Below are positions 45,417 through 56,564 of a DNA stretch of 64,000 nucleotides, one piece after another. Every line of letters starts with the position of its first letter. The first letter of the stretch is position 1. The notes beneath the pieces are model-generated. The model searched no databases. It was not told where the DNA came from and worked only from the letters and a program-made list of their open reading frames with translations. This DNA comes from Ampullaceana balthica. Taxonomy: Eukaryota > Mollusca > Gastropoda > Lymnaeidae. The stretch covers positions 991,501 to 1,055,500 of the forward strand of contig CALYLW010000139.1 of NCBI GenBank assembly GCA_944989445.1, written 5' to 3'. A program made the translations under genes and the position numbers.

Positions 45417-48400
45417 GGGGCTGTCCATAAATTACGTCAACAATTTTTTGGCGATTTTTACCTCCCCCCTCCCCCTTGTCAACAACTTGTCAAACTTCCA
45501 GAGACCCCCCCCCTATAAAATTACGTCAACATTTGATACCCCCCCCCAAAAAAAAATAAAATAAAATAAAAAATAAATAAATAAATAATAAAAAGAAAAA
45601 TGTTTAGAAAAACAAAGTTTAATAAACTTTTAACTTATGACATATTTCCAATTCATAACTACAAAGGCTTACACTAAACAGAAAAGAGATTACAGGGTTT
45701 ACAAAAATGTTTACACATTAGGGTAAAGCAGGGTAAAAGGCCCCGTGGGGCAATAGGCTCCACTTACTGGGGTCATTGAGTAAAATGCTTGACGCCATTT
45801 TTTAAGGGAAGAAAGGCATTAAGGTCTACATGGTGGAAAGAAACAAAATAATCTGGGAATCATTTAAAACAAAACTTGGGTTTCTAGCCTATGGCATTGA
45901 CTGTAACTTTGCATTATATTTGTATGAGTGAATTTTTTCTGCAGTTTCCTGTTTTATTCAAACATGTCTTAAAATTTTTGCTCAGTTGGGACATCTTTGT
46001 TTTGGTAATAAAAGAATATTTTTAAGCTGAGATTTTCAAATTTCTCTCAGTTACAAGTACATCTATACTAATTAAGTACATTTTTTCACCTTTAACAATC
46101 TGGGTATGTCATTTTTTAAAGTAAAATTACTGATATTTGTATACCAAGTGCTGCTACAAAGGAAGCAATGTTTAAAAAATAATAAAACTTAAAACTTAAA
46201 ACGGGTCTTAGGTGAAGGATTTTTCCTGTACTATTTTGAATGGAGAGCATTTTAAGAGGAATTTGGTCCAGTTTTTCAATAATTAGCTTGTTTGAATCTT
46301 TAATTGTTCTGTCAAATCATCGAGATTTCTAACACTACGATAAATTTCACTCTGTCTTTTGTCGTGAGCAGCAGACCCATACAATGCAATGTCAACAATG
46401 GTTTTTAAAAGGAGCGGCTGATCTTCTTCAATTGTTGGTCGACCAGCTTTCTGTCGGATCTTTAATTTGCTGCTGACGTCAGGATTTTCAGCACAAATTT
46501 GCGCTAAAGTTTCTTTTTTCGGTATATCTTCTGTTTTTCTTGTTCATATTTCTTTCTTTTCAGTTTTTTTTCTAGCTCATCAACCTTAATTTTTTTTCCT
46601 TTTAGTTCCTTTTCCTGATCTGAACTTAAAACACCACTTTCTTTTCGTTTATACAAGCCAATCAAATCGGTCTTGAAGATGCTTATCTGACTCAGTAATT
46701 CACCTTGTACTTTTGCTTTGTATTTTACAGATTTTTCATCACAAGTAGTACTTAATGGACAAGCTTCTAAATCGATTTCTATGTGGTCTTGTTGAATGGT
46801 TTGTGTTTGATGTTTCACAACTTCTTTTTCAATTTTTACATGTGTGGCTGCTTTTTTAGGAAGAACATTTACACTCTTCATAGACTGGTCTGCCCAGAAG
46901 CTCATTAATGTTGCCTTATTTTTCTGTGCTAAGGCGGCATAACTATTCAATAACGAATCTACTTTTGTTGGCAAATCATCCTCTTTTTTCAATTTATTCC
47001 AAATTTCAGTTACTTCTCTTTGAGAGTCTTGCTTGCGCTTGTTGGGAAATGCCTTCAAATATCCTTCATACAACAACTTGTGAAAGTTTGGTTTCTCCAT
47101 TGTACATCTAAAAAAACAAAAATTAAGTTATTAATTCAATTGTTAATAAATTTGTTATTTAAAACAAAAACAAAAAACACAAAACCAGGGAAGAAAAATA
47201 ATTAGGCCTAGGCCTATTTAACAATATTTCATAATTAATGATAATTCTAAACATTCTAGACATGTACTGTATTTTTAAGACTTCAAATAAGGGCCGGGAT
47301 AAGCCTGCAGTTTTGGCACGTATATTATTTCGCTGCTAATTTTCTTTTCTCCTGAGAACTTTCATTTTTAATTATTAAATGCATTAATATATGTTATATT
47401 TTAACTATTACAGCGCTAATTTTTTAGTTTTTAAAATTTCTTAGGCATTTTTTTGGCTCTTGTAAATACATTCATTTTGTTTATCTAGCACCTTGCTAGC
47501 CAGATTTGTTACCCATGCTAAAATTAATTTACTTACTGAAGAAGTTTTTTTAAAAAATTATCCAGGAACCATTCATCTACTTTATTGTTCTAAGAAGATC
47601 AATATATATTTTATTGTTCTTACAAGATCAATAAAGATTTTACCTGATATTTAATTTTTTATTTCGTTACTAGACGTTTGATTCTTATTTTGTTTGTTTG
47701 TACTTGAGAACATTTTATTTGGCATCTTACTGTGACAACTCGGCAAGTAGGGTGATACAAAAAAATAGTTGTATAGTTTATCGTTCGTATCGAGTTCGGA
47801 CTATGACTATGTTAACTATGTATTGTTTAGAGCCGAAAAATGCCTTAGAAGTTAAAAAAACTAAAAAATTAGTACTGTAATAGCAAAAATATAATATATA
47901 TTAATCATTAATTCGCTGCAAAATAATATAGGTGCCAAAACTGCAGGATTACCCTTTAACTTTAATCATTTAATCTTTAACTTTAGACTTAGACCGTTAG
48001 ACCTAATCTAATTTCACAGTGAAAGCCAATGATTTCTAATACAGTCTAGTATAACCAATAGTGCATTTTATAATTTATATATAGACATTCAAATAGTATA
48101 ATGTAGACTGTCTACTTACTTATTTTTTTTTGCACAGCAGACCAACAAACAACAACTTTGAAAAAATAAGTGTTACCAGTAAACATCTCGTGTGTCTATA
48201 TTGAATTGTGTGGGGTCTCTAAAAGCACAGCACGGTTTTTAAAAACTAGGAATAGGGTTAGATCAATTAAAATACTGAAGGTTGGGCGAGTGTGTAACAC
48301 AGGACTACAAACGCTGTCTAACTTTCATTTGTTAAGTGAACTTAAGTTAAGTATTTAAATTATTTTTTTTAAAGTAACATTGTTGACGTCAACTTTTCTT

Positions 48401-48493
48401 GACCTCCCCCCCTCCCCCTTGTCAACAATTGTCAAAAATTTTCAGACCCCCTCCCCCCCCCCTATTTTGTTGACGTAATTTATGGACAGCCCC
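45417..48493. mobile_element. 3.1-kb DNA transposon with GGGGCTGTCCATAAATTACGTC ends
   Basis: The left end GGGGCTGTCCATAAATTACG and its inverse at 48474-48493 are perfect terminal repeats, each followed inwards by gtcaaca- and C-rich subterminal repeats (cccccctcccccttgtcaaca on both sides, inverted relative to the ends). Flanking TAA at 45414-45416 and 48494-48496 may be a 3-bp target duplication. Inside is one frameshifted minus-strand gene (46283-47100). I see no DDE catalytic frame in the remaining 1.4 kb to the right, so the copy may be non-autonomous. The superfamily is uncertain; the ends also resemble the MITE at 35791. Confidence 0.88.
46283..47100 (-). pseudogene. Transposon-encoded Lys-rich protein, one frameshift
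   Basis: The first frame, 47100-46504, gives 198 residues. Residues 1-50 form a predicted DNA-binding-like helical region (FHKLLYEGYLKAFPNKRK and EIWNKLKKED, reminiscent of MADF/Myb-like heads in transposon proteins), then a central acidic/basic linker, then a charged coiled-coil at about 150-195 (KELKGKKIKVDELEKKLKRK). It stops at 46506-46504, but the neighbouring frame continues without a break to 46285-46283 with AENPDVSSKLKIRQKAGRP, IEEDQPLLLKTIVDIALYG and SAAHDKRQSEIYRSVRNLDD. A one-base slip in the A-run near 46520-46530 explains this. The second part is like a block I recall in widespread uncharacterised transposon proteins of invertebrates. The downstream catalytic part is absent. Confidence 0.75.
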
Positions 48494-48764
48494 TAAAGTA
48501 AGTCTTCATACAATATTTGTAAGTAAACATTGTATCACACGTTTGCAAAGTATTTTAATAATTCACCCGGGCGATTAGAATGTGATATCCGTCTTTAAAT
48601 TATAACAGTTTTAACCACACTTTAAAATTTCCAATCTGATTTAATAAAATGAAATAAAACCTAATAACAAAGAGTTTATATTTCTTAATTAAGTTTCGTG
48701 TTTTTTTTAAAGATTGGTATTGTAAGTTTTTTTGTTTTTTTTAAATAAAGACTGGTGCTTTTTA
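48494..48764. other. Non-coding AT-rich flank
   Basis: No feature recognised between the transposon and the next minisatellite. Confidence 0.5.
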
Positions 48765-49025
48765 AGATTGTTGTTTCTTAAATTTGGTGTTTCTTGAGAT
48801 CTTTGTTTATTTAGATTGGTGTTTATTAAGATTGGTGTTTACTAAGGTTGGTGTTTATTAAGATTGGTGTTTATTAAGATTGGTGTTTACTAAGGTTGGT
48901 GTTTATTAAGATTGGTGTTTTAAGATTGGTGTTTACTAAGGTTGGTGTGTATTAAGATTGGTGTTTAGTAATATTGTTGTTTATTAACATTGGTGTTTAC
49001 TAAGACTATTACTATTAAGACTGGT
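48765..49025. repeat. 16-bp minisatellite (attaagattggtgttt), left part
   Basis: About 15 imperfect copies of attaagattggtgttt with actaagg variants. The array is interrupted at 49026 by a hAT MITE and resumes at 49611 (agattggtgtgaattaatg, cgtgtttacc) for about 35 bp. Confidence 0.9.
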
Positions 49026-49610
49026 TATGGCGGATTAAGGGGGGGGGGTGGCTGAACGGGCTAAAGCCAGGGCCCCCGATAATTTAGGGGCCCAAAAATT
49101 TAGTATATTTTATAACAAAGGTGGACAAATTTTTGCATGAATCCCTAAAAATATAATAAATTAAATAAATAAATAAAATCTTATGTATTAATCTGATCGG
49201 TATTTAGACCCAATCGTGAATACTTTTTATATCGTATAAATTTGTCTTTCCCATCAAAGATCTGGTGGTTTTGTTGCAGGGTACAGGCTTGTAGTGCAAG
49301 CGGTGTCAGGCTCGAATCCCAGTGGGAGTATAATTTTTTTTTAAAATTTGTCTTTTTTTATAATTTTTTTTTACACTCAATTTTACGATACCGGCAAACA
49401 GTTATTTCTTCGTGTTCGGTTTTTTTTATGAATCCGATCCCGTAGTACCGAACAATTATGAGAAAAGAACCAATGGTCTATTTAGTTACATTTTACAGTT
49501 ATAGTCTTATATTATTGTCAGCAATCATTTTATTTAAAGCGACGCTGGCTGGATAGGGCCCCAGTTTGAATTGCAGCCAGGGGCCCCGTGCAGTCTTAAT
49601 CCGCCCCTGA
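49026..49610. mobile_element. hAT-type non-autonomous element inserted in the 16-bp array
   Basis: A 585-bp element. The left end tatggcggattaagggg and the inverted right end cttaatccgcccctga share GGCGGATTAAG, followed in both by G/C-rich ggggcccc words. Flanks agactggt (49018-49025) and agattggt (49611-49618) give an 8-bp duplication with one difference, although the target is itself a repeat so the match is less telling. A tRNA-like stretch lies at about 49255-49322 with a B-box-like ggctcgaatccc. Confidence 0.83.
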
Positions 49611-49787
49611 AGATTGGTGTGAATTAATGTTCGTGTTTACCAAGGGGTGAAAGGTTTTGTTAATTTTTTTGGGTTAAAGACAATGAACCATATTGATCCT
49701 TCTAACCATCTCACCACTGTCGTAGTGTAACGGGAAAATATGAACTACATGACGTCAGATTTAACCGTGCATCAAAGCAGTGAAACT

Positions 49788-50044
49788 AAAAGAGGTGACC
49801 TAACAGAGCATAAAAAGAGGTGGCCTAACAGAGCATCAAAAGAGGTGGCCTAACAGAGCATCAAAAGAGGTGGCCTAACAGAGCATCAAAAGAGGTGACC
49901 TAACAGAGCATCAAAAGAGGTGACCTAACAGAGCATCAAAAGAGTTGGCCTAACAGAGCATCAAAAGAGGTGACCTAACAGAGCATCAAAAGAGGTGGCC
50001 TAACAGAGCATCAAAAGAGGTGACCTAACAGAGCATCAAAACCG
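49788..50044. repeat. 25-bp minisatellite, 10 copies
   Basis: Unit aaaagaggtgacctaacag plus agcatc, exact 25-bp period (taacagagca at 49801, 49826, 49851 and so on to 50026). Units differ mainly at one site (ggtgacc or ggtggcc), in a non-alternating pattern. Confidence 0.97.
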
Positions 50045-50321
50045 TATGGGTAGAAGTTAAAGAGATTCAACCAAAAGCTCAGCTTTGCTCACAGGATTGG
50101 TGTCCGGTGACCTGGAAACATCATACGGTGTGGTGTGGAAATCTGAGATGTCGTTACAGCTTACGATCTATCGAGATCCGAACTGTGGTCAAACAACACC
50201 TACGACCTTTGGAGATCTGAACTGTGATCAAACAACACATAAGACCATTGGAGATGTTACACCTGGACATTAGCATTAATTTCAAATAAGTAAAATGTAA
50301 AAATATCTTTTTTTTAAAAGG
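50045..50321. other. Non-coding; short tandem words
   Basis: A loose repeat around gagatctgaactgtg and caaacaacacctacgacc occurs at 50170-50260 (three copies). The 62-codon frame at 50085-50273 derives partly from it. Confidence 0.5.
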
Positions 50322-50692
50322 ACACGCTTTTATTTACAAACATTTACAGACTGAAACGCGCTGATCTCCCCTGCCCTTGATGTAAACACAGGAATTTGGT
50401 AAACGAGGGCTGGAGTGAAACCAGTGAGCCGTGGAGGTCAACTCTAGCTGACGACTATACATTCTAAAATAGTGATAAATATAGATAAACTAAAAATTGA
50501 TTAATTTAATTAAGGTACATTCGATGGATCTGAAATTTTGCTACAATGCATGGTCATCCAAGATCTATATGTGGTAAAATTTGGAGATCTCTAGGACCAT
50601 CAGATGTGGTTTAATTTTACGTTTCAAGATTTGAAGGAAGGATGGATGGATGGATACAACATACAAACAGTGTGACTTAAATAAAAGCGTGT
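50322..50692. mobile_element. TIR element related to the 58.7-kb unit
   Basis: A perfect 15-bp inverted repeat ACACGCTTTTATTTA at 50322-50336 and 50678-50692. The interior shares catttacagactgaa, gataaactaaaaattg, taatttaattaaggtac and ttcgatggatctgaaattttg with the tandem unit at 58.7-60.9 kb. Gatg repeats (ggatggatggatgga) are near the right end. No coding frame. Confidence 0.85.
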
Positions 50693-51000
50693 AAAATGAT
50701 TAAAACTTTTTAAAAAATGTTAACGGTGAGTTAAAAAGAGAAAGTAATTTTAAAATTTCTTATATTGAATGACAGTAAGAAAAATGCGAATTTGAGCGAG
50801 GTAAACACGGCGCGTAAACATTAAAATGAACGAAACAAAAATGAAAACAAACAGTTCAAGCTCCACCCAGCAACGAGATGGAGTAGAGGATAAGGAGACA
50901 TTCTATAGTCTATAGTAAACATAAATATTTAAACACAAAAGAAACAGAAACAAAAATACGTCTGGTTTTATCATAACGCATGCGTATGCCAGTGTTAACT
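50693..51000. other. Non-coding, AT-rich
   Basis: No feature recognised. Confidence 0.5.
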
Positions 51001-51660
51001 TATGCTAGGATAGGTCCACGGGTTACATGCTACCACGTGACATATGGACGGGATGGCTGACTGTCATTCCACCGAGCGTGGTAATCTTCTCACCTTTACT
51101 TCTTATGTTGGTGAAAACCTCAAGATTTGTGCGCGGCCACCGAAATGTAATCATCTGACCGAGGCCGAATCACCGCATGACCAGGATTCAATCACATGAC
51201 GACACCCAGATCATGTGATCAGGAACCAATCATCTGAGTCCACCACAGCCACCCCATACCCCCGATACACCGTGTTGAAAATCGCCTTACCTATTGACAT
51301 AATAGCATTAAGCATTGCGAAGAACGCCTTCCCTGGCCCCTTAGATTGATTTGCCGGATGTGAAACCGCACGAATTAATTTGTAACTTTATTCTTTAACC
51401 AGAAGCAATTTTCTAGCACAGCTCGAGAGGGTCTAAGGGAGATCTGACGCTGCCAGGGCTTTTCCCGCTGTCTTAATCGTATCACGGAGCAGTCAATTTT
51501 ACACTTGAGTAAGCGGGAATGATTGGCGTCTTAGCGGCTTGGCGTACAAGTCGGGATGGGAGATAAGAGGTCGTTGTGTACACCAAGAGACGGAGCGTCG
51601 CGTGTGTACAGTTTTATTGCCAGTTGACGAGCAGAGATTGTGTAAGATGTGAAAGTGAGA
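51001..51660. promoter_or_regulatory. Candidate regulatory block with an E-box quartet
   Basis: GC-balanced, repeat-poor. Within 85 bp lie four CANNTG sites in similar context: aatcatctga (51150), aatcacatga (51190), gatcatgtga (51209) and aatcatctga (51228). The inner two are TCACATGA and TCATGTGA, the M-box form bound by MITF/TFE-type bHLH factors. No long open frame. Later words include ccttagattgatttgcc and cgaattaatttgtaac. Regulatory role inferred. Confidence 0.4.
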
Positions 51661-52566
51661 TCAGTAATATAGAGACTGGGCTATAGGAAGAAAGTGAAGG
51701 ATATACACAGTATTTAAAAAGAGAATGATACAAGGACACTGTGTTGAGTGTACTGTGAGATAAATAACATCAGTAACTATGCACAGTGTACTTTGACATA
51801 CATAATATTAGGCACTATGGACAGTCGTGAAAGAAAGTGTTAGCAAGAGGATACTCTAAATTTTAAAGAGCAGTGTTTGGTTAAGGAAAAAAATATGCAG
51901 GTTGAAGAAAATTGGGAAAGTAAATTATTTTGAAAGTCTTTGAGTTTTTGTTGTTACATAATAATCCAGAGCAACAGAAGGCGATTGATAATACTGTCTG
52001 CAGATAAGGGCATCGTTGATATAAAAGGATTAAAACTGGTTGAAAATCGAACTTTTGTGATAATTATATAAGGTAACATTGATAATATGTAGGCAAAGTT
52101 GATGGTATTTATGGGTTAATTTGATAACCATTTGGGTTCATGGGGCCGAAAGTCAAGACATGAAATAACATCTCTGTTGAAATTCTACTGAGCAGCTTGG
52201 AATTAGGGAAACGATTGCAAAGATGTGACGTCACCCAGTCCAAGTTTGGAGCACATACATTTGTTTTCATGTTTACCGAGATACAGATGACTAAATGTAA
52301 TTATATAAATAAACTTTAAAGTAAAACACAGAAAATCAAAGTAATGAAAACCAGAAAAATGTGACGATTGAAAATACTCCCCCCATAAAACATACATTTA
52401 TCATTGAAATAATACCAATTAAGTCTGCCCCCTGAAGATCACGAATTCAGACGCAACTTATAGGCAAAGCTCTTTTACTATATACATATTTTATCAATAA
52501 CTTTGTATTAGGAAAAGAAAAAGTTACATACTAACGCACTTTGAGTATGTAGAGCGTCACATAGAG
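51661..52566. other. Non-coding, no feature
   Basis: A word pair (acacagtgtactttgacata / gacactgtgttgagtgtact) recurs loosely at 51735-51800. Otherwise nothing recognised; the 64-codon frame at 52203-52397 has no domain. Confidence 0.45.
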
Positions 52567-52862
52567 CTTTGCTTCTCAAATTTTTTAGTATGGTGGACCG
52601 GCGGGACTATTTTCCATCGCACCAGGGACCGGTGAACTATTTTCACTGTACTTACGTGGTAGCGAAATGTTATTTATCTTATTTTATATGTTTCATTTTA
52701 TAGGGTTAGTATTAATGGTTGCAAATAAGGGATTATAATTATATATTTTTTCAGTCCGTTTCTTGATAATTTATGCGGACCGGCAGCGGATGGCCCACGG
52801 ACCGTAAGCGGATGGCCCATGGACCGGCACCGGTCCGCGGACCACCACTTTGAGAAGCACTG
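52567..52862. mobile_element. hAT-type MITE, CAGTGCTTCTCAAA family, copy 2
   Basis: The left end is decayed (CTTTGCTTCTCAAA) and the right end TTTGAGAAGCACTG intact. The interior carries cgcaccagggaccggtgaac and ggcaccggtccgcgg. Flanks acatagag (52559-52566) and acatagaa (52863-52870) match 7 of 8. A segment agcggatggccca is duplicated in tandem, making this copy longer (296 bp) than its relatives. Confidence 0.93.
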
Positions 52863-53259
52863 ACATAGAACATATAAATCAAGCATTATACCTGGGTTAT
52901 TTATGTTAGCGTTAGTTTAGCAGGACGATAGATTGCAATATGTTCCTAGAGTTTTATGTATTTTTATAAATAAAATTTTTAAAAAAAAATTAAAGGTAAA
53001 AATAAGTGCTTTAAATAGTTATCCTATATTTAAATTCGTAGAAAAAGAAACAAATAACATAAATAAAAGATTTCAAGGGAGAAAAATATAAATAAAAGAC
53101 AAAATATAAAAATAAAATGAAATAATATTTTTTTCGAACGTTTGTGCGACCAAATAAAGATAGTGAGGTCTGCTTAGGCAATAAAAAACCTGACGAGGGC
53201 AAAAACTGCGCGTAGGAAATTCAGAAAATTGGAGAGAAGAAGATCACGTTGATTAAATC
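52863..53259. other. Non-coding, AT-rich
   Basis: Nothing recognised. Confidence 0.5.
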
Positions 53260-54290
53260 TTGAAAACAACTTTCATGTCTGCCATCTTGTCATTCTGGTA
53301 TTTTTGTCTCCCCGCTGCCACTTCCGGCGGGAACAACTCTCAGCCTGTCACAGGGCCCGCAACCCCTCTTGTTCCTCCACCTCAAAGAGTCCAAGATCGA
53401 ATTATGACCGGAATTAGAATTGATCTGTCTCAAATGGCGAATTCATTGAATTGACCGCCTCGCGCTAAGATCCCTTAATTCTATCAGAACTCAAAGGCAA
53501 GATTGAGAGCCGAGGAGATCGTTCAAATTCCACCCCCCTCTCCCCACCCGCGCTCGTGTTTTCTTGGCCTTCCAGCTTCAGGCAGCTCGTTAAATAACAA
53601 CCCGACTTCCCCCCTCGTCCCCTCTTTTCTTATTCCCTTTCTTTGAGGCTCCCTAACCAGGTTTTGATGCCATCTATAGCTGGTGCCCGGGCCTCGGGTT
53701 AACAGTCGCCTTCTAATCTCCTCGTTGGCGGGGGCCCCGGCAACGGCTTCGTGAGCAAACTGATTAGGGCGACTGGGCGCTCGCCAGTAAATCGCATTGT
53801 CGTGATCAAATCATCGCGGGGTGATGAGTGACTTTTGTAGGCGAGGCTGCCACCTGATTAGAGCATGTCTGGCCGGCTCCCTAGCCTTAAGCTCTCTCAG
53901 CACCTTGTTGTCAGGCTGAGACTGATCTGATTTTCAATTTGCCAGCTAACTCAATTCACCCTCCGGTCTCCCCCCTTCTCCCACGGGAATTCAGATTTCA
54001 AGCACCGCTCTGCTGCTAAGAAGGGTAGACCGGGACTCTCGGTGTCTCCCCTGTCCATTGGTCTGCCAGACCCGAGAGGACGGTGGTTGTAGGGTCGGTA
54101 ATTGGCTGACCGGTGACACCACACTCGGATTAAAAGCCTTTTCTCGATAACCTTCCGTGAACTCGTCAACTCGGAAATCTGAACTTGAATTTCTTGTGGG
54201 GATTTGAGGGGGGAAAAATTACGAAGGAAAGGGGTGGATTGCTCTCTGGGAAAATAGTTCTGAGGCATCTTACAAAATGATGAACTTTTT
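53260..54290. promoter_or_regulatory. Candidate conserved regulatory block, the longest GC-rich, ORF-poor stretch
   Basis: About 1 kb of GC-balanced, non-repetitive sequence between AT-rich flanks. Between 53460 and 53950 there is no meaningful open frame on either strand despite high complexity, which argues against exons. Words include gtgatcaaatcatcgcggggtgatgag, cacctgattagagc and aactgattagggcg, with repeated GATTA cores. At 54295-54355 a 45-bp word (acgatggttgtttacaggt type) is duplicated. Inferred from composition. Confidence 0.4.
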
Positions 54291-54436
54291 ACGATGGGTT
54301 GTTTACAGGTGAAGACTGATGGTTTTTTTACGATGGTTAGTTTACAGGTTAAGACTGATGATTTGCTTGAAGAACGAGTTTCGATGAAAATCGTTAGGTT
54401 ATTTTTATCATTTTATTTTTACATTTCATACTGTTA

Positions 54437-54445
<9 letters not shown>

Positions 54446-54497
<52 letters not shown>
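54446..54497. repeat. (TA)n microsatellite
   Basis: About 26 uninterrupted TA units, directly left of the TAGG-ended element that seems to have inserted in it; a shorter (TA)n lies on the right side at 55518-55531. Confidence 0.97.
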
Positions 54498-54500
<3 letters not shown>

Positions 54501-54823
54501 GTCTGTTAACGATTAATTTAAATTTAATAGTTAACTTTAGAAAAAATTAACGTTAATTTCGATTAAAGCCAAAAATTGAAATTTATGGTGTCATAAGTAA
54601 CATTTATTAAAAGTACTTGTCGAAAATTGAAATAACACTGAAATGTCTTCTTTATATGACATCTTTTAACCAAAAACGCAAACAGACAAGAGTATTGACA
54701 TTATAATTATATGGTTCATGTGATGAGCGGGTCTTATTGAAAATATAAAAAGCCGAGCTGAACAATCGTTCACATAGCTTTGGATTGTCTCAGCTGAAGT
54801 TTCTGATGCTGTAGACTGTAGTG

Positions 54824-55011
54824 CATTGCTTCTCAAACATTGTAGTATTGCGGACGAGCAGGAATTTTTTTCCATTGCACCAGGGACCGGTGAACTATTT
54901 TCCTTTTACTGATGGTGGCGAAATGCCCTTTCTTGGAAACTTCTGCGGATCGGCATTTGATGCCCCACGGACCGCTACCGGTCCGCGGATCACCACTTTG
55001 AGAAGCACTGC
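54824..55011. mobile_element. hAT-type MITE, CAGTGCTTCTCAAA family, copy 3
   Basis: Starts CATTGCTTCTCAAACATTG, ends CTTTGAGAAGCACTGC. The interior has ttgcaccagggaccggtgaac and taccggtccgcgg. The 8-bp duplication ctgtagtg (54816-54823 and 55012-55019) is perfect if one extra C is counted at the right end. Confidence 0.93.
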
Positions 55012-55069
55012 CTGTAGTGGATGTTTGGTTTGCAGGTGATATGTAAGCGAAGTGCTAGAACCATGGTAG

Positions 55070-55259
55070 CAATGTTCACTTTAAGCAGCGCGGCTGCGTA
55101 GATATTTGACCGACGCCACGCTGGAGTTTAGAATCACCACGCCGCAAATTTGGTAAAATATTGCACAAAAAATGGACGTTGTTCAACTTTGCACACGAGT
55201 TGTTTGTTTTTTAAACTTTGCACACGGACCAACGAAGCTAAGACTTAGAGGGAGCATTG
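55070..55259. mobile_element. hAT-type MITE, CAATGTTCC family, copy 4
   Basis: Starts CAATGTTCACTTTAAGCAG, ends GACTTAGAGGGAGCATTG. The interior words cagcgcggctgcgtag and gccacgctggag are degraded forms of the family palindromes. Flanks catggtag (55062-55069) and catgctag (55260-55267) agree 7 of 8. Confidence 0.9.
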
Positions 55260-55517
55260 CATGCTAGGCAAACGATTTCTCTCAATGGACACAATAACCT
55301 TTATAAACATTTTGAACATTCACGTCAGTTAATAGTTTAAAACGAAAATGTTCGTTTAATGGTCCGGAAATTAGTTTATATTTATCGGCCGAAATATTTT
55401 ACTTTTTGACTTCCAGTACATTTATAAGTGGTGGGTCGATTAATCGTTAAAAAAAGTTTAATCGTTAAAAATTTTAACGATTAATCGAAAAATTAATCGT
55501 CAATTTCCGCAGCCCTA

Positions 55518-56564
55518 ATATATATATATATAATAAAATAGTAGAAGAACTTTGTAATATTTAACCATTTAAAGAATAATGGTCAGTGGTACTACAATAG
55601 TTGTTTATCTATATAGGAATTGTCTCAAAACGAAGGTTCAAAACGCTGTGTGTATTACGTAATAGGATCACAGACCGCATCAAAATGACTCTTAATGATA
55701 TCTACTAGCTTCCTGTAGCTGAGCAAATAGACTGCGAAATCCTGTCACTGACATGACACACGGCTCTATGGATGAATCTGCAACGCATTACTTAAAAGAA
55801 CTGAATTTAAAACGAGTATGTTCAAATGGGCTGTATTCCTTTACACAGTCCATTCTGAAAGTCTCTGAGTGGGTGGACAGACAAAGATTGCCATTGGAGT
55901 GCGCTCTTTCGAAGCAACTGCACAAAAGTTATGGAAAGTCTTACCAAATCATAAAAGTAGTGGGGCAAGAAAGAAACATTTAAGAAAATGTACATATTAT
56001 TATTATTATTTTGTTTTTAAATTTAAGGTAATTTTTTTAAAAATCAGAGCACGCTGAGCACTCTAAACTAGCGCGCTACTAGCATGGACTATTAGCGCTA
56101 TTTAACAAACCATCATCATCTCCTCTTTATTCAAGGCTTCCAATACTAATGTATATCGTCTCTCTTGTTTCTTTCCCCATATCCCACATTCTTCTATCGC
56201 TCTTGTTGCCTATTAATTTCTGGCGTTGTCCCATTCCCACGATTTCCGTAGTGTTCATCTCGCATTTTTTCTGTATTATGTTTCCAATTATAATAATTAT
56301 TTTCTAGTTAAGAGCCAAATTATATCCATCCCCCTTTTTCATTACATCCTTCAAAGGATGATCATTTTTTCTACGGTATTGTATCTATAGGTTCATTGAA
56401 GCCTGGGATGCCCCTTGTTGTTATATTAACTTAATCACAACAGTTCACAATTTGTATATATGTAACGCACTGAAAGCTCTCACAAACTTAACAGATGAGT
56501 CCCTGGTGGAAAGCTCTTACGCTTAATTTTTATACCAAAAGTTTTAGTTTCTTACCTTTCGCGT
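55518..56564. other. Non-coding, no gene
   Basis: Open frames at 55753-55983 (MTHGSMDESATHYL and ALSKQLHKSYGKSY words) resemble a decayed reverse-transcriptase or transposon C-terminal region, but too weakly to name. The rest is AT-rich. Confidence 0.3.

Larger units (their letters stand above)
54498..55517. mobile_element. TAGGGCTG-ended element, carrying two nested hAT MITEs
   Basis: The left end TAGGTCTGTTAACGATTAA and right end TTTCCGCAGCCCTA match the ends of the 36878 element. The right end also carries cgattaatcgttaaa palindromes. Flanks are (TA)n on both sides. Its 1020 bp include MITEs at 54824-55011 and 55070-55259, which inserted later. Confidence 0.72.
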
